Shown here: positions 38,855-48,287 of the stretch, in pieces
Position numbering within the stretch: the first letter of the stretch is position 1
How the letters are laid out: each line of letters begins with the position of its first letter
Assembly (NCBI RefSeq): GCF_022347745.1
Contig: NZ_JAKRGC010000004.1
Coordinates: 1-64,000 of the forward strand
DNA length: 64,000 nucleotides
Direction of reading: 5' to 3'
DNA from: Streptomyces sp. OfavH-34-F
GTDB taxonomy: Bacteria; Actinomycetota; Actinomycetes; Streptomycetales; Streptomycetaceae
The notes under the pieces: model-generated
Seen by the model: the letters and a program-made list of their open reading frames with translations, nothing else
Told to the model about the DNA's origin: nothing
The model's database searches: none
Program-made: the position numbers and the translations under genes

Positions 38855-39937
38855 ATGGGTTCGGTTCGCGTAGCCATCGTCGGCGTGGGCAACTGCGCCG
38901 CCTCGCTGGTCCAGGGCGTCGAGTACTACAAGGACGCCGATCCGGCCGGCAAGGTGCCCGGTCTGATGCACGTCCAGTTCGGCGACTACCACGTGCGGGA
39001 CGTCGAGTTCGTCGCCGCCTTCGACGTCGACGCGAAGAAGGTCGGCCTGGACCTCTCGGACGCCATCGGCGCGAGCGAGAACAACACCATCAAGCTCTGC
39101 GACGTGCCGAGCACCGGTGTCACCGTCCAGCGCGGCCACACCCACGACGGCCTGGGCAAGTACTACCGCCAGACCATCGAGGAGTCGGCCGAGGCGCCGG
39201 TCGACGTCGTCCAGATCCTCAAGGACCGCAAGGTCGACGTCCTCGTCTGCTACCTCCCGGTGGGCTCCGAGGTCGCCGCGAAGTTCTACGCCCAGTGCGC
39301 CATCGACGCCAAGGTCGCGTTCGTCAACGCCCTCCCGGTCTTCATCGCCGGCACCAAGGAGTGGGCGGACAAGTTCACCGAGGCCGGTGTCCCGATCGTC
39401 GGCGACGACATCAAGTCGCAGGTCGGCGCCACCATCACGCACCGCGTGATGGCGAAGCTCTTCGAGGACCGGGGCGTCGTCCTGGACCGCACGATGCAGC
39501 TGAACGTCGGCGGCAACATGGACTTCAAGAACATGCTCGAGCGCGAGCGCCTGGAGTCCAAGAAGATCTCGAAGACGCAGGCCGTCACCTCGCAGATCCG
39601 TGACCGCGAGCTCGGTGAGGACAACGTCCACATCGGCCCGTCGGACTACGTGGCCTGGCTGGACGACCGCAAGTGGGCGTACGTGCGCCTCGAGGGCCGC
39701 GCCTTCGGTGACGTCCCGCTGAACCTCGAGTACAAGCTCGAGGTGTGGGACTCCCCGAACTCGGCCGGTGTCATCATCGACGCCCTCCGCGCCGCGAAGA
39801 TCGCCAAGGACCGCGGCATCGGTGGCCCCATCCTCTCGGCCTCCTCGTACTTCATGAAGTCCCCGCCGGTGCAGTACTTCGACGACGAGGCCCGCGAGAA
39901 CGTCGAGAAGTTCATCCGCGGTGAGGTCTCCCACTGA
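38855..39937 (+). CDS. ino1: myo-Inositol-3-phosphate synthase
   Basis: This NAD-dependent enzyme turns glucose 6-phosphate into inositol 3-phosphate, the first step to mycothiol and phosphatidylinositol in actinobacteria. The 360-residue protein begins with the NAD motif [20 protein letters not shown]. It contains [21 protein letters not shown] and [11 protein letters not shown], as in the short actinobacterial IPS class. A ribosome site GGAGCAACC precedes ATG 38855. It follows a PadR regulator and ends in a strong terminator. Confidence 0.96.
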   Translation: MGSVRVAIVGVGNCAASLVQGVEYYKDADPAGKVPGLMHVQFGDYHVRDVEFVAAFDVDAKKVGLDLSDAIGASENNTIKLCDVPSTGVTVQRGHTHDGLGKYYRQTIEESAEAPVDVVQILKDRKVDVLVCYLPVGSEVAAKFYAQCAIDAKVAFVNALPVFIAGTKEWADKFTEAGVPIVGDDIKSQVGATITHRVMAKLFEDRGVVLDRTMQLNVGGNMDFKNMLERERLESKKISKTQAVTSQIRDRELGEDNVHIGPSDYVAWLDDRKWAYVRLEGRAFGDVPLNLEYKLEVWDSPNSAGVIIDALRAAKIAKDRGIGGPILSASSYFMKSPPVQYFDDEARENVEKFIRGEVSH

Positions 39938-39996
39938 CTCACCTGAGTCAGCCGAGCGGTGGACGGGCGGCAACGCCTCTCGACTGCCGCGCCGTT

Positions 39997-40029
39997 GAGG
40001 GCCCCCGGGCAATGCGCCCGGGGGCCCTC
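39997..40029 (+). terminator. Terminator after ino1
   Basis: A 14-bp perfect stem GAGGGCCCCCGGGC / GCCCGGGGGCCCTC (39997-40010 and 40016-40029), 60 bp after the ino1 stop. Confidence 0.88.
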
Positions 40030-40051
40030 GCCGTGTGTGACCCTTGCTTCC

Positions 40052-41320
40052 ATGCCCGTCGTGCGTGACCTGCGCATACTCCTGCGCCTACGCGACTTCC
40101 GCCGCCTTCTGGCCGTGCGGGTCCTGTCCCAGTCGGCCGACGGCGTCTACCAGGTGGCCCTCGCCGCCCATGTGGTCTTCGCGCCGGAGAAGCAGACGTC
40201 CGCCGCGGCCATCGCCTCCGCGATGGCCGTGCTCCTGCTGCCCTACTCGCTCATCGGCCCGTTCGCGGGCGTCCTGCTGGACCGCTGGCCCCGGCGCAAG
40301 GTCTTCGTGTACGGCAACCTGCTCCGCGCCGCCCTCGCCTGCTGCACCGCGCTCCTGCTCGCCGGAGCGGCCCCCCTGTGGCTCTTCTACGCCTCCGCGC
40401 TGTGCGTCACCGCGGTGAACCGCTTCGTCCTCGCCGGGCTCTCGGCCGTGCTGCCGCGCGTCGTCCCCCGGGACCACCTGGTGCTCGCCAACTCCCTGTC
40501 GCCGACCGCGGGCACCCTCGCCGCCACGGCGGGCGGCGGGCTGGCCTTCGTCGTCCGGGTGGTCCTGGCGGACTCCGACACCGCCGTGGTGCTGCTGGGG
40601 GCCGTGCTCTACCTCGCCTCGGCACTGGCGGCGCTGAGTCTGGCGGCGGGACTGCTCGGGCCGGATCGCGACGCGGCCCCGGTGCCGCTGCGCGCCGCGC
40701 TCACCACCGCGGCCGGCGGGCTCCTGGACGGACTGCGGCATGTGGCGGAGCACCGGAGCGCCTCGCGGGTGCTGGCAGCGATGACGGTGATCCGCTTCTG
40801 CTTCGGGGCGCTGACCGTCATGGTGCTGATGCTCTGCCGGTACGCCTGGACGGACAGCGACGACGACGGGCTCGCCCTGCTCGGAGCGGCGGTGGTGGTG
40901 TCCGGCGCCGGCTTCTTCGCCGCGGCCGTGCTGACCCCCTGGGCAGCGGCGCGGCTCGGGAGGCTCCGCTGGATGATCGTGTGCGCGGCGGCGGCCGCGG
41001 TGCTCGTACCGGCCCTGGGGCTGTGGTTCGCGCCGGTGCCGATGCTGGTGGCCGCGTTCGTGCTCGGTCTGGTCACCCAGGGAGCGAAGATCGCCACGGA
41101 CACCGTGGTGCAGACGGCCGTGGACGACGACTACCGGGGCAGGGCCTTCTCGTTCTACGACGTGCTGTTCAACGTGGCCTTCGTCGCCGCCGCAGCAGCG
41201 GCCGCGCTGATGCTGCCTCCTGACGGCAGGTCGGCGGCTCTGCTGGGCGGAGTGTCAGTCCTCTACGCAAGCTCTGCCCTGTACCTCGCGCATTGGAGTC
41301 GGGGCCGCGCTGTCCTATAG
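40052..41320 (+). CDS. MFS transporter
   Basis: The 422-residue protein has about twelve membrane helices with the early motif RDFRRLLAVRVLSQSADGVYQVALAAHVVF and the MFS loop LLDRWPRRKVFVYGNLLRAALA. This is the MFS branch often named after MefA/EntS exporters. The substrate is unknown. ATG 40052 is used, since codons upstream fall in the ino1 terminator. The next gene starts 43 bp downstream. Confidence 0.87.
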   Translation: MPVVRDLRILLRLRDFRRLLAVRVLSQSADGVYQVALAAHVVFAPEKQTSAAAIASAMAVLLLPYSLIGPFAGVLLDRWPRRKVFVYGNLLRAALACCTALLLAGAAPLWLFYASALCVTAVNRFVLAGLSAVLPRVVPRDHLVLANSLSPTAGTLAATAGGGLAFVVRVVLADSDTAVVLLGAVLYLASALAALSLAAGLLGPDRDAAPVPLRAALTTAAGGLLDGLRHVAEHRSASRVLAAMTVIRFCFGALTVMVLMLCRYAWTDSDDDGLALLGAAVVVSGAGFFAAAVLTPWAAARLGRLRWMIVCAAAAAVLVPALGLWFAPVPMLVAAFVLGLVTQGAKIATDTVVQTAVDDDYRGRAFSFYDVLFNVAFVAAAAAAALMLPPDGRSAALLGGVSVLYASSALYLAHWSRGRAVL

Positions 41321-41363
41321 CGTGCCCGCGTCAAGCAGGACACACATTCACGGGGGCATCCAG

Positions 41364-41912
41364 ATGACTTACCCGCCACAGCAGGGCAACGGCCCATACG
41401 GCCAGCAGCCGGCCCAGCCCTACCCGCCTCAGCAGGGCGGCTACGGCTTCCCGCCGCAACAGCCGCAGCAGGGGTGGGGCGCTCCTCAGCAGCCGTACCC
41501 CCCGCACCAGGGCCAGCAACCGCAGGGCTGGGGCGCTCCCCAGGGGCCCACGCAGCCGTCCGGTGGCAAGAAGGCGTTCCTCGCCACACGGAACATCATC
41601 ATCATCGTCGTGGGCATCGTCGTTCTCCTCGGCCTCAAGTTCGGCTGGTCCGAGATATTCGAGTCCGACGCCAAGGCCGCCGCGGTGGGCGACTGCCTGG
41701 AGAACAAGGGCACCAACTTCAACCCGGACATGCAGTCCGCCGACTGCGGCTCGTCCGCCGCGGAGTACCGGGTCGAGGAGGTCCACGACAACACGACGGA
41801 CACGGCTCTGTGCGACGCGGAGAAGTACGTCGCCTACACCGAAAGCTCGGGCCGCAGGAAGAGCCGGAGCAGCGTCGTGCTCTGCCTGACGCCGCTCAAG
41901 ACAGCCGACTGA
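41364..41912 (+). CDS. LppU/SCO3897-like membrane-anchored protein
   Basis: The 182-residue protein has a Pro/Gln/Gly/Tyr-rich cytoplasmic start (about 1-65), one membrane helix (NIIIIVVGIVVLLGLKFGW, about 78-97) and an outside domain with four cysteines that could form two disulphides. It fits the family I know as LppU/SCO3897; the function is unknown. ATG 41364 is used. It is convergent with cca and followed by two parS-bearing palindromes. Confidence 0.8.
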   Translation: MTYPPQQGNGPYGQQPAQPYPPQQGGYGFPPQQPQQGWGAPQQPYPPHQGQQPQGWGAPQGPTQPSGGKKAFLATRNIIIIVVGIVVLLGLKFGWSEIFESDAKAAAVGDCLENKGTNFNPDMQSADCGSSAAEYRVEEVHDNTTDTALCDAEKYVAYTESSGRRKSRSSVVLCLTPLKTAD

Positions 41913-41935
41913 GCATCCAGCTCACGCAGCACCGC

Positions 41936-41973
41936 GCCGAGGGCGTTGTTTCACGTGAAACGACGCCCTCGGC
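41936..41973. terminator. Hairpin with a central perfect parS (first of a pair)
   Basis: A 38-bp palindrome with one T/G mismatch (41947/41962), which can pair as a wobble in RNA. Its arms are GCCGAGGGCGT and ACGCCCTCGGC. Its centre is parS 41948-41961. It lies between convergent genes, 23 bp after the LppU-like stop. Confidence 0.8.
41948..41961. other. parS site (perfect)
   Basis: GTTTCACGTGAAAC at the centre of a terminator-like palindrome, 45 bp (centre to centre) from the next parS. Confidence 0.93.
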
Positions 41974-41979
41974 TTACGC

Positions 41980-42019
41980 CGGAGGCGCTCATGTTTCACG
42001 TGAAACATGAGCGCCTCCG
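41980..42019. terminator. 40-bp perfect palindrome with a central parS (second of a pair)
   Basis: The palindrome is perfect over 40 bp, from CGGAGGCGCTCAT on the left to ATGAGCGCCTCCG on the right, with parS 41993-42006 in the middle. It lies 21 bp after the cca stop, so it suits termination of cca from the minus strand. Confidence 0.82.
41993..42006. other. parS site (perfect)
   Basis: GTTTCACGTGAAAC at the centre of the 40-bp palindrome at 41980-42019. Confidence 0.93.
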
Positions 42020-42040
42020 CCGTCCGGGAGCGGCAGGACC

Positions 42041-43483
42041 TCAGTCCTGCGCAGCCCACCACTTCTTCAGTTCCTCAACCGCCTGGTCATGCTCCAGCGG
42101 CCCGTTCTCCAGCCGCAGCTCCAGCAGGAACGCGTATGCCTTGCCGATGACCGGGCCCGGACCCACACCCAGAATCTGCATGATCTCGTTGCCGTTCAGG
42201 TCCGGCCGGATGGCGTCCAGCTCCTCCTGACTCTTCAGCTGGGCAATGCGCTCCTCCAGCCCGTCATAGGTGCGGGAAAGGGCGGCGGCCTTGCGCTTGT
42301 TCCTGGTGGTGCAGTCCGACCGGGTCAGCTTGTGCAGCCGCTCCAGGAGGGGCCCCGCGTCCCTTACATAACGGCGCACTGCGGAGTCGGTCCACTCGCC
42401 GTCTCCGTAACCGTGGAAGCGCAGATGCAGCTCCACCAGCTTCGAGACATCCTTGACCATCTCGTTGGAGTACTTGAGCGCCGTCATGCGCTTCTTGGTC
42501 ATCTTGGCCCCCACCACCTCGTGGTGGTGGAAGGAGACCCGGCCGTCCTTCTCGAACCGTCGCGTCCTCGGCTTGCCGATGTCGTGCAGCAGGGCGGCCA
42601 GGCGCAGGACGAGGTCGGGCCCATCCTCCTCCAGGTCGATCGCCTGCTCCAGGACCGTCAGGGAATGCTCGTACACGTCCTTGTGCCGGTGGTGCTCGTC
42701 GCTCTCCAGGCGAAGCGCGGGCAGTTCGGGCAGCACCTGCTGGGCGAGCCCGGTATCCACAAGGAGGGCCAGGCCCTTCCGGGGGTGCAAGGAGAGCAGC
42801 AGCTTGTTCAGCTCCTCGCGCACCCGCTCGGCGGAGACGATCTCGATCCGGCTGGCCATCTCGGTCATGGCGGTGACGACCTCGGGAGCGACCTCGAAGT
42901 CGAGCTGCGCGGCGAACCGTGCCGCACGGAGCATGCGCAGCGGGTCGTCGGAGAAGGACTCCTCGGGGGTACCGGGAGTGCGCAGCACTCGCTCGGCAAG
43001 GTCCTCCAGGCCCCCGTGGGGGTCGATGAAGTCCTTCTCGGGCAGGGCGACGGCCATGGCGTTGACCGTGAAGTCGCGGCGCACGAGGTCGTCCTCGATG
43101 GAGTCGCCGTAGGACACCTCGGGCTTGCGCGAAGTGCGGTCGTACGCCTCCGACCGGTACGTGGTGACCTCGATCTGGTAGCCGTCCTTCTGGGCCCCCA
43201 CGGTGCCGAAGGCGATGCCGACCTCCCACACGGAGTCGGCCCATGGCCTGACGATCTTCAGCACGTCCTCGGGGCGGGCGTCGGTCGTGAAGTCCAGGTC
43301 GTTCCCCAGCCGGCCGAGAAGTGCGTCCCGGACCGATCCGCCGACCAGTGCGAGACTGAACCCGGCATCCTGGAATCGGCGGGCGAGGTCGTCGGCGACC
43401 GGGGCGACCCGCAGCAGTTCACTGACTGCGCGGTGCTGCACCTGGCTCAGGGCGCTGGAGTTGTCTGCGTTGGCGTTCGGCAC
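42041..43483 (-). CDS. cca: CCA-adding tRNA nucleotidyltransferase
   Basis: The 480-residue enzyme adds or repairs the CCA end of tRNA. It shows the class II nucleotidyltransferase head LVGGSVRDALLG (about 42-53) with the DLDFTTDARPED metal motif, the arginine-rich DDPLRMLRAARFAAQL segment, and an HD phosphohydrolase domain (LLHDIGKPRTRR, about 292). In S. coelicolor the equivalent is labelled pcnA, but no poly(A) polymerase trait is seen beyond the shared fold. It is divergent from the DUF6049-like gene. Confidence 0.94.
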   Translation of the reverse strand: MPNANADNSSALSQVQHRAVSELLRVAPVADDLARRFQDAGFSLALVGGSVRDALLGRLGNDLDFTTDARPEDVLKIVRPWADSVWEVGIAFGTVGAQKDGYQIEVTTYRSEAYDRTSRKPEVSYGDSIEDDLVRRDFTVNAMAVALPEKDFIDPHGGLEDLAERVLRTPGTPEESFSDDPLRMLRAARFAAQLDFEVAPEVVTAMTEMASRIEIVSAERVREELNKLLLSLHPRKGLALLVDTGLAQQVLPELPALRLESDEHHRHKDVYEHSLTVLEQAIDLEEDGPDLVLRLAALLHDIGKPRTRRFEKDGRVSFHHHEVVGAKMTKKRMTALKYSNEMVKDVSKLVELHLRFHGYGDGEWTDSAVRRYVRDAGPLLERLHKLTRSDCTTRNKRKAAALSRTYDGLEERIAQLKSQEELDAIRPDLNGNEIMQILGVGPGPVIGKAYAFLLELRLENGPLEHDQAVEELKKWWAAQD

Positions 43484-43664
43484 AACAGAAAAGGGTACGT
43501 GCCCCGGCCGGTCCGGGCGTCACGCATTTCCCCCGCCCTGCAAGACTCTCCCGATCATGCGGCAGACTCCCCGGCACTTGGTCCCCGCGCACCTCGTTAC
43601 CATGCGGGGACGCAGCAACGGACGATGCTCGACAGCAGCTGACGAAGACGAGGGACGGGTACGC

Positions 43665-45962
43665 GTGGCCGAGGCGGCACACATCCAGGGGTCGCATCCC
43701 TCTCCTGCCCGCCGGTGGCTGCGGCGCACGGCGGCCGCGCTCGCCGGGGCTCCGCTCGTCGCCGCCCTGCTGACCGGGGCCGTCGCGCCGCAGGCCCGTG
43801 CGGACGCGGTGAGCAAGGCTCCGACGGGCTCCAGCACGGTGGCGATCGCGCTGGACGAGGTGACCCCCAGTGCCCCTGAGAAGGGGGACACGCTGCGGAT
43901 CTCCGGCACCCTGACCAACAAGGGCAAGGAGACGGTCACCGACGCCCAGGTGGACCTGCGGGTCGGCCCCCGGCTCTACAGCAGGACGGCTATCGACACG
44001 GCCGACCGCCGCACGGGGTACCTGCCCGGCACGGACCCGTATCCCATCGGCGGCAAGTACACGGTCGAGATCGACAAGCTGCGTTCGGGCATCAGCCAGG
44101 ACTTCACGCTCTCGGTGCCCGTCAGCAAGCTGGGCCTCGGGGACGACGGCGTGTACCAGCTCGGCGTCTCGCTGACCGGCCGTACCTCGCGCGCCGTGTA
44201 CGACCAGGTACTCGGCATCCAGCGGACCTTCCTGCCGTGGCAGGACGGGGAGAGCGACTCCAGAGTCGGCCTCAGCTTTCTGTGGCCCCTGATCGCCTCC
44301 TCGCACCTCACGGCGGAGACCGGCTCGGACGAGCAGCAGATTCCGGTGTTCGCCGACGACGACCTCGCCGCCGAGATCGCACCGGGCGGCCGTCTGGAAC
44401 AGATGGTCTCGCTGGGCAGGCAGCTGCCCGTCACCTGGGTCATCGATCCCGACCTCCTGGCAAGCGTCGACGCGATGACCAAGCCCTACCGGGTGAGGTC
44501 CGGCGACACCACCGTCGCCGGGACCAACCAGAAGGTGGCCAAGAACTGGCTCACCTCGCTGGAGGCGGCCGTCTCCGAGAACAAGGTCGTGGCCCTGCCC
44601 TTCGGCGATCCGGACCTGGCCTCGATCGCCCACCGGGGCAAGAACGTCTCCGGCACCCTCAGCCATCTGCAGAACGCCAGCGAGGTCGCCTCGATGACGG
44701 TGGAGACGATCCTCCACCTGAAGCCCTCGACCGACTTCGCATGGCCGGTGGACGGCGCGGTGGACCCGTCGATCGTGGACGTCGCCACCTCGGCCGGCGC
44801 CCATCACGTGATCGCCCGCAGCGACAGCCTCCAGGAGACCGGGAACCTCGCGTACACCCCCTCCGCCGCCCGCCCCATCGGCGGTGGCACCACGGCGGTG
44901 GTCGCCGACGCGCGGCTCTCCACGGCCTTCCAGGGCGACATGGGCAACGCGGGGAACTCCACACTCGCCGTACAGAAGTTCCTGTCCCTGACCCTCGCCC
45001 TGACCGAGCAGGATACGGACCAGGAGCGCTCCGTCGTCGTCGCCCCCCAGCGCATGCCGACGATCGCCCAAGCGCAGTCGATGGCCCGCGCCCTCCACGT
45101 ACTGAACGACGACCGCTGGACCCGGGCCCAGGATCTGACCCGCGCGGCCACGACCGAACCGGACCCCGAGGCCACCACCAAGGTGCCACCCGCCTCCCGG
45201 TACCCCAAGAAGCTGCGCCGCCAGGAGCTGCTCACCCAGGCGTTCCAGGACATCAAGTCCATCCAGTCCTCGCTCAACAACTTCCAGGTCATCCTCACCC
45301 TCCCCGAGCGCGTGGTGACGCCCTTCGGGAACGCCGTCAACCGGTCCATGTCCACCACATGGCGGGGCAAGCCGCTGAAGGCCCAGCGGTACCGGGACTC
45401 GGTGCGCACCTATCTGCAAGGGCTCGTCGGAGAGGTGCAGCTCGTCCCGAAGTCGGACATCACCCTGTCCGGACGCAGCGCCACCATCCCGGTGACCGTC
45501 CAGAACAGGCTGCTCCAGGACGTGGACAACCTGGTGCTGCGGCTCAAGTCGGACAACGCGACCCGGCTCAAACTGAACGACGGCGGCAGCATCGCGGAGC
45601 AGCCCATCCGGATCGGCGCCGGGCACAGCCAGTCGGTGAAGTTCGACGCGGCGGCCAACATCAACGGCCAGGTCCAGATGACCGCGCAGCTCTACACGAA
45701 GGACGGCACCCCCTACGGTGAGGAGATGGCCTTCACCGTGAAGGTCTCCGAGATCACCCCGACGGTGCTCCTGGTGATCGCCGGCGGGCTGCTGCTGCTG
45801 GTCCTCGCGGGCATCAGGATGTACGCACACCGCAAGCGCACCACCACGGGCGGCGCGACGGGCGACGGCGGCGGTGAACCCGAGCAGCCGAGTGACCCGG
45901 CACCGGACACCGGTCCCGAAAACACGGAGCCGTCCGGCACGGGTGAGAAAGTGGACCGTTGA
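43665..45962 (+). CDS. Secreted, membrane-anchored DUF6049-like protein
   Basis: The 765-residue protein has a twin-arginine-like N-region and hydrophobic stretch (about 17-45, ending QARADA), a large outside part and a C-terminal helix (VLLVIAGGLLLLVLAGIRMYAHRK, about 702-725). An acidic Pro/Gly tail follows. The outside part starts with a beta-sandwich-like DUF (TLRISGTLTNKGKETVTDAQVDLRVG). It corresponds to Rv3909-type proteins placed before murJ in mycobacteria; the function is unknown. GTG 43665 has GAGGGACGGG upstream. It ends 49 bp before murJ, so co-transcription is likely. Confidence 0.85.
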   Translation: MAEAAHIQGSHPSPARRWLRRTAAALAGAPLVAALLTGAVAPQARADAVSKAPTGSSTVAIALDEVTPSAPEKGDTLRISGTLTNKGKETVTDAQVDLRVGPRLYSRTAIDTADRRTGYLPGTDPYPIGGKYTVEIDKLRSGISQDFTLSVPVSKLGLGDDGVYQLGVSLTGRTSRAVYDQVLGIQRTFLPWQDGESDSRVGLSFLWPLIASSHLTAETGSDEQQIPVFADDDLAAEIAPGGRLEQMVSLGRQLPVTWVIDPDLLASVDAMTKPYRVRSGDTTVAGTNQKVAKNWLTSLEAAVSENKVVALPFGDPDLASIAHRGKNVSGTLSHLQNASEVASMTVETILHLKPSTDFAWPVDGAVDPSIVDVATSAGAHHVIARSDSLQETGNLAYTPSAARPIGGGTTAVVADARLSTAFQGDMGNAGNSTLAVQKFLSLTLALTEQDTDQERSVVVAPQRMPTIAQAQSMARALHVLNDDRWTRAQDLTRAATTEPDPEATTKVPPASRYPKKLRRQELLTQAFQDIKSIQSSLNNFQVILTLPERVVTPFGNAVNRSMSTTWRGKPLKAQRYRDSVRTYLQGLVGEVQLVPKSDITLSGRSATIPVTVQNRLLQDVDNLVLRLKSDNATRLKLNDGGSIAEQPIRIGAGHSQSVKFDAAANINGQVQMTAQLYTKDGTPYGEEMAFTVKVSEITPTVLLVIAGGLLLLVLAGIRMYAHRKRTTTGGATGDGGGEPEQPSDPAPDTGPENTEPSGTGEKVDR

Positions 45963-46011
45963 GCGATGTCTGTCGTGGCCGGTCGGCCGGGGACGATGAG
46001 GTGGGGTTTCG

Positions 46012-48159
46012 ATGAACGCGCCGTACGACGGTGACCGCGGTCAGGGTACGGGCGGGGCCGGCTACTCCGGCGGCCCTCCGGTGCCCCCTGGGCCGGAGCA
46101 GCAGCCGCCGCCGGACCCGTATCTGCAGTCGGCGTACGACTACGACCCCTACCGGGCGCAGGACCTCTCCGCCCAGGACCCGGTGAACGAGGCGCTGTAC
46201 GACCGCGCCGCGCACCCGCCGCCGCCCCCCGGCACCTACCAGCAGCCGCAGCCGCTCTACCAGCAGCCGCCGGCCGCCCCGTACGCCCCCGACCCCCGGA
46301 TCTGGGCGCAGACCCCGCCGCCCGAGCCCTCCGGACCCTCCCGACACCTCCCGTACGGCGACAACGCCGCGACGACCCAGTTCGTCGGTGTGGACGATCT
46401 CGTCACCCAGGCCTCCGCCGACCGCGACGAGCCCGACGCCTTCGCCCACCTCTTCCGGGACCAGGAGGGCCCCGCCGCCGTTCCGGCGCCCGCCCCGCCC
46501 GAGCCCGCCCCCGCGCCGCCCAAGTCCGGCGGGCGCGCCTCCGGGCTGCTGAAGTCCAGCGCGGTCATGGCGGCCGGCACGCTCGTCTCGCGCCTCACCG
46601 GCTTCGTCCGCAGCCTCGTGATCACCGCGGCACTCGGCGCCGCGATGCTCGGTGACAGCTTCACCATCCCCTACACGCTTCCCACGATGATCTACATCCT
46701 CACCGTGGGCGGCGGCCTCAACTCCGTCTTCGTCCCGCAGCTCGTCCGCTCCATGAAGGAGGACAAGGACGGCGGCGAGGCGTACGCCAACCGGCTGCTG
46801 ACCCTGGTGATGGTCGCTCTCGGCCTCATCGTCGCCGTGGCCGTCTTCGCGGCCCCCTGGCTCATCCGGCTGATGTCCTCGACGATCGCGGACGAACCGG
46901 CGGCCAACAGCGTCGCCGTCACCTTCGCCCGCTACTGCCTGCCCACCATCTTCTTCATGGGTGTGCACGTCGTGATGGGCCAGATCCTCAACGCTCGCGG
47001 CAAGTTCGGCGCGATGATGTGGACCCCGGTCCTGAACAACATCGTCATGATCTTCACCTTCGGCCTGTTCATCTGGGTCTACGGCACCTCCCACGAGTCC
47101 CAGATGGGTGTGGACACGATCCCGCCGGACGGTGTGCGGCTCCTGGGCGTCGGCACCCTGCTCGGCCTGGTCGTCCAGGCCCTGGCCATGATCCCGTACC
47201 TCCGCGAGGCCGGGTTCCGCTTCCGCCCCCGCTTCGACTGGAAGGGCCACGGGCTCGGCAAGACGGTCAAGCTGGCCAAGTGGACGGTCCTGTTCGTCTT
47301 CGCCAACCAGGCCGGTGTGCTGGTCGTCACCCAGCTCGCGACCTCGGCCGGCAAGGCATCGGGCACGGACGGAGCGGGCTTCCTCGCCTACTCCAACGCC
47401 CAGCTGATCTGGGGCATGCCGCAGGCGATCATCACCGTGTCGGTCATGGCCGCCCTGCTGCCCCGGATCTCCCGCGCCGCGCACGACAACGATCCCGGTG
47501 CCGTCCGCGACGACATCTCGCAGGGGCTGCGCAACTCCGCGGTGGCCATCGTGCCGGTCGCCTTCGCGTTCCTCGCCCTGGGCGTTCCGATGTGCACCCT
47601 GCTCTACGCCTCCACCGGCCCCGAGGCCGCCCGCTCCATGGGCTTCATCCTGATGGCCTTCGGCCTCGGCCTGATCCCGTACTCCGTGCAGTACGTGGTG
47701 CTGCGCGGGTTCTACGCGTACGAGGACACGCGCACCCCCTTCTACAACACCGTCATCGTCGCCCTGGTCAACGCGGCGGCCTCGGCCCTCTGCTACGTCG
47801 TCCTGCCCGCCCGGTGGGCCGTGGTCGGCATGGCGGCCTCCTACGGCCTGGCGTACGCCGTGGGCGTCGGGATCGCCTGGCGCCGGCTGCGCAACCGCCT
47901 CGGCGGTGACCTGGACGGTGCGCACGTCGTCCGTACCTACGCCCGACTGTGCCTCGCCGCGCTGCCCGCCACCGTCGTGGCCGGGGCGGCAGGCTTCGGG
48001 CTGCTGAACGTCCTGGGCGACGGCGCGCTCGGCTCCCTCGTGGCGCTGGTCTGCGGCGGTGCCCTGCTCCTGGGAGTGTTCTTCGTCGCCGCCAAGAGGC
48101 TGCGCATCGAGGAGATCAACGGCATGGTCGGCATGGTCAGGGGGCGGCTCGGCCGCTGA
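46012..48159 (+). CDS. murJ: Lipid II flippase MurJ
   Basis: MurJ moves lipid II, the wall building block, across the membrane. The 715-residue protein has a Pro/Tyr/Gln-rich cytoplasmic extension (about 1-175) and then about fourteen membrane helices with the MviN signatures SAVMAAGTLVSRLTGFVRSLVITAALG, GGGLNSVFVPQLVRSM and NARGKFGAMMWTPVLNNIV. The mycobacterial homologue has a pseudokinase and an outside domain fused at its end; here these are coded by the next gene instead. Confidence 0.96.
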   Translation: MNAPYDGDRGQGTGGAGYSGGPPVPPGPEQQPPPDPYLQSAYDYDPYRAQDLSAQDPVNEALYDRAAHPPPPPGTYQQPQPLYQQPPAAPYAPDPRIWAQTPPPEPSGPSRHLPYGDNAATTQFVGVDDLVTQASADRDEPDAFAHLFRDQEGPAAVPAPAPPEPAPAPPKSGGRASGLLKSSAVMAAGTLVSRLTGFVRSLVITAALGAAMLGDSFTIPYTLPTMIYILTVGGGLNSVFVPQLVRSMKEDKDGGEAYANRLLTLVMVALGLIVAVAVFAAPWLIRLMSSTIADEPAANSVAVTFARYCLPTIFFMGVHVVMGQILNARGKFGAMMWTPVLNNIVMIFTFGLFIWVYGTSHESQMGVDTIPPDGVRLLGVGTLLGLVVQALAMIPYLREAGFRFRPRFDWKGHGLGKTVKLAKWTVLFVFANQAGVLVVTQLATSAGKASGTDGAGFLAYSNAQLIWGMPQAIITVSVMAALLPRISRAAHDNDPGAVRDDISQGLRNSAVAIVPVAFAFLALGVPMCTLLYASTGPEAARSMGFILMAFGLGLIPYSVQYVVLRGFYAYEDTRTPFYNTVIVALVNAAASALCYVVLPARWAVVGMAASYGLAYAVGVGIAWRRLRNRLGGDLDGAHVVRTYARLCLAALPATVVAGAAGFGLLNVLGDGALGSLVALVCGGALLLGVFFVAAKRLRIEEINGMVGMVRGRLGR

Positions 48160-48287
48160 TGACGGCCGGACCGCACAACCATCGCCGGTCTCCGCGTGTC
48201 GTGCATAGCGCCGGAGTGTGGGCACAATTGGCGTGACTGTGCAGAGCTGGGTGGCATCGCGCAACGGATGGGGAGGCAGGAACGACG

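Noticed and set aside
44806-44819. CATCACGTGATCG as parS
   Set aside because: Only the central CACGTG is shared; the flanks do not match, and it is ordinary coding sequence.
43419-45830. 803-residue minus-strand open frame
   Set aside because: It is antisense to the DUF6049-like gene and composed of GC-shadow residues. The plus-strand frame has a signal sequence and a membrane anchor and is real.
45814-48264. 816-residue minus-strand open frame
   Set aside because: It is the antisense shadow of murJ, full of Asp/Glu/Gly/Arg/His with no domain.
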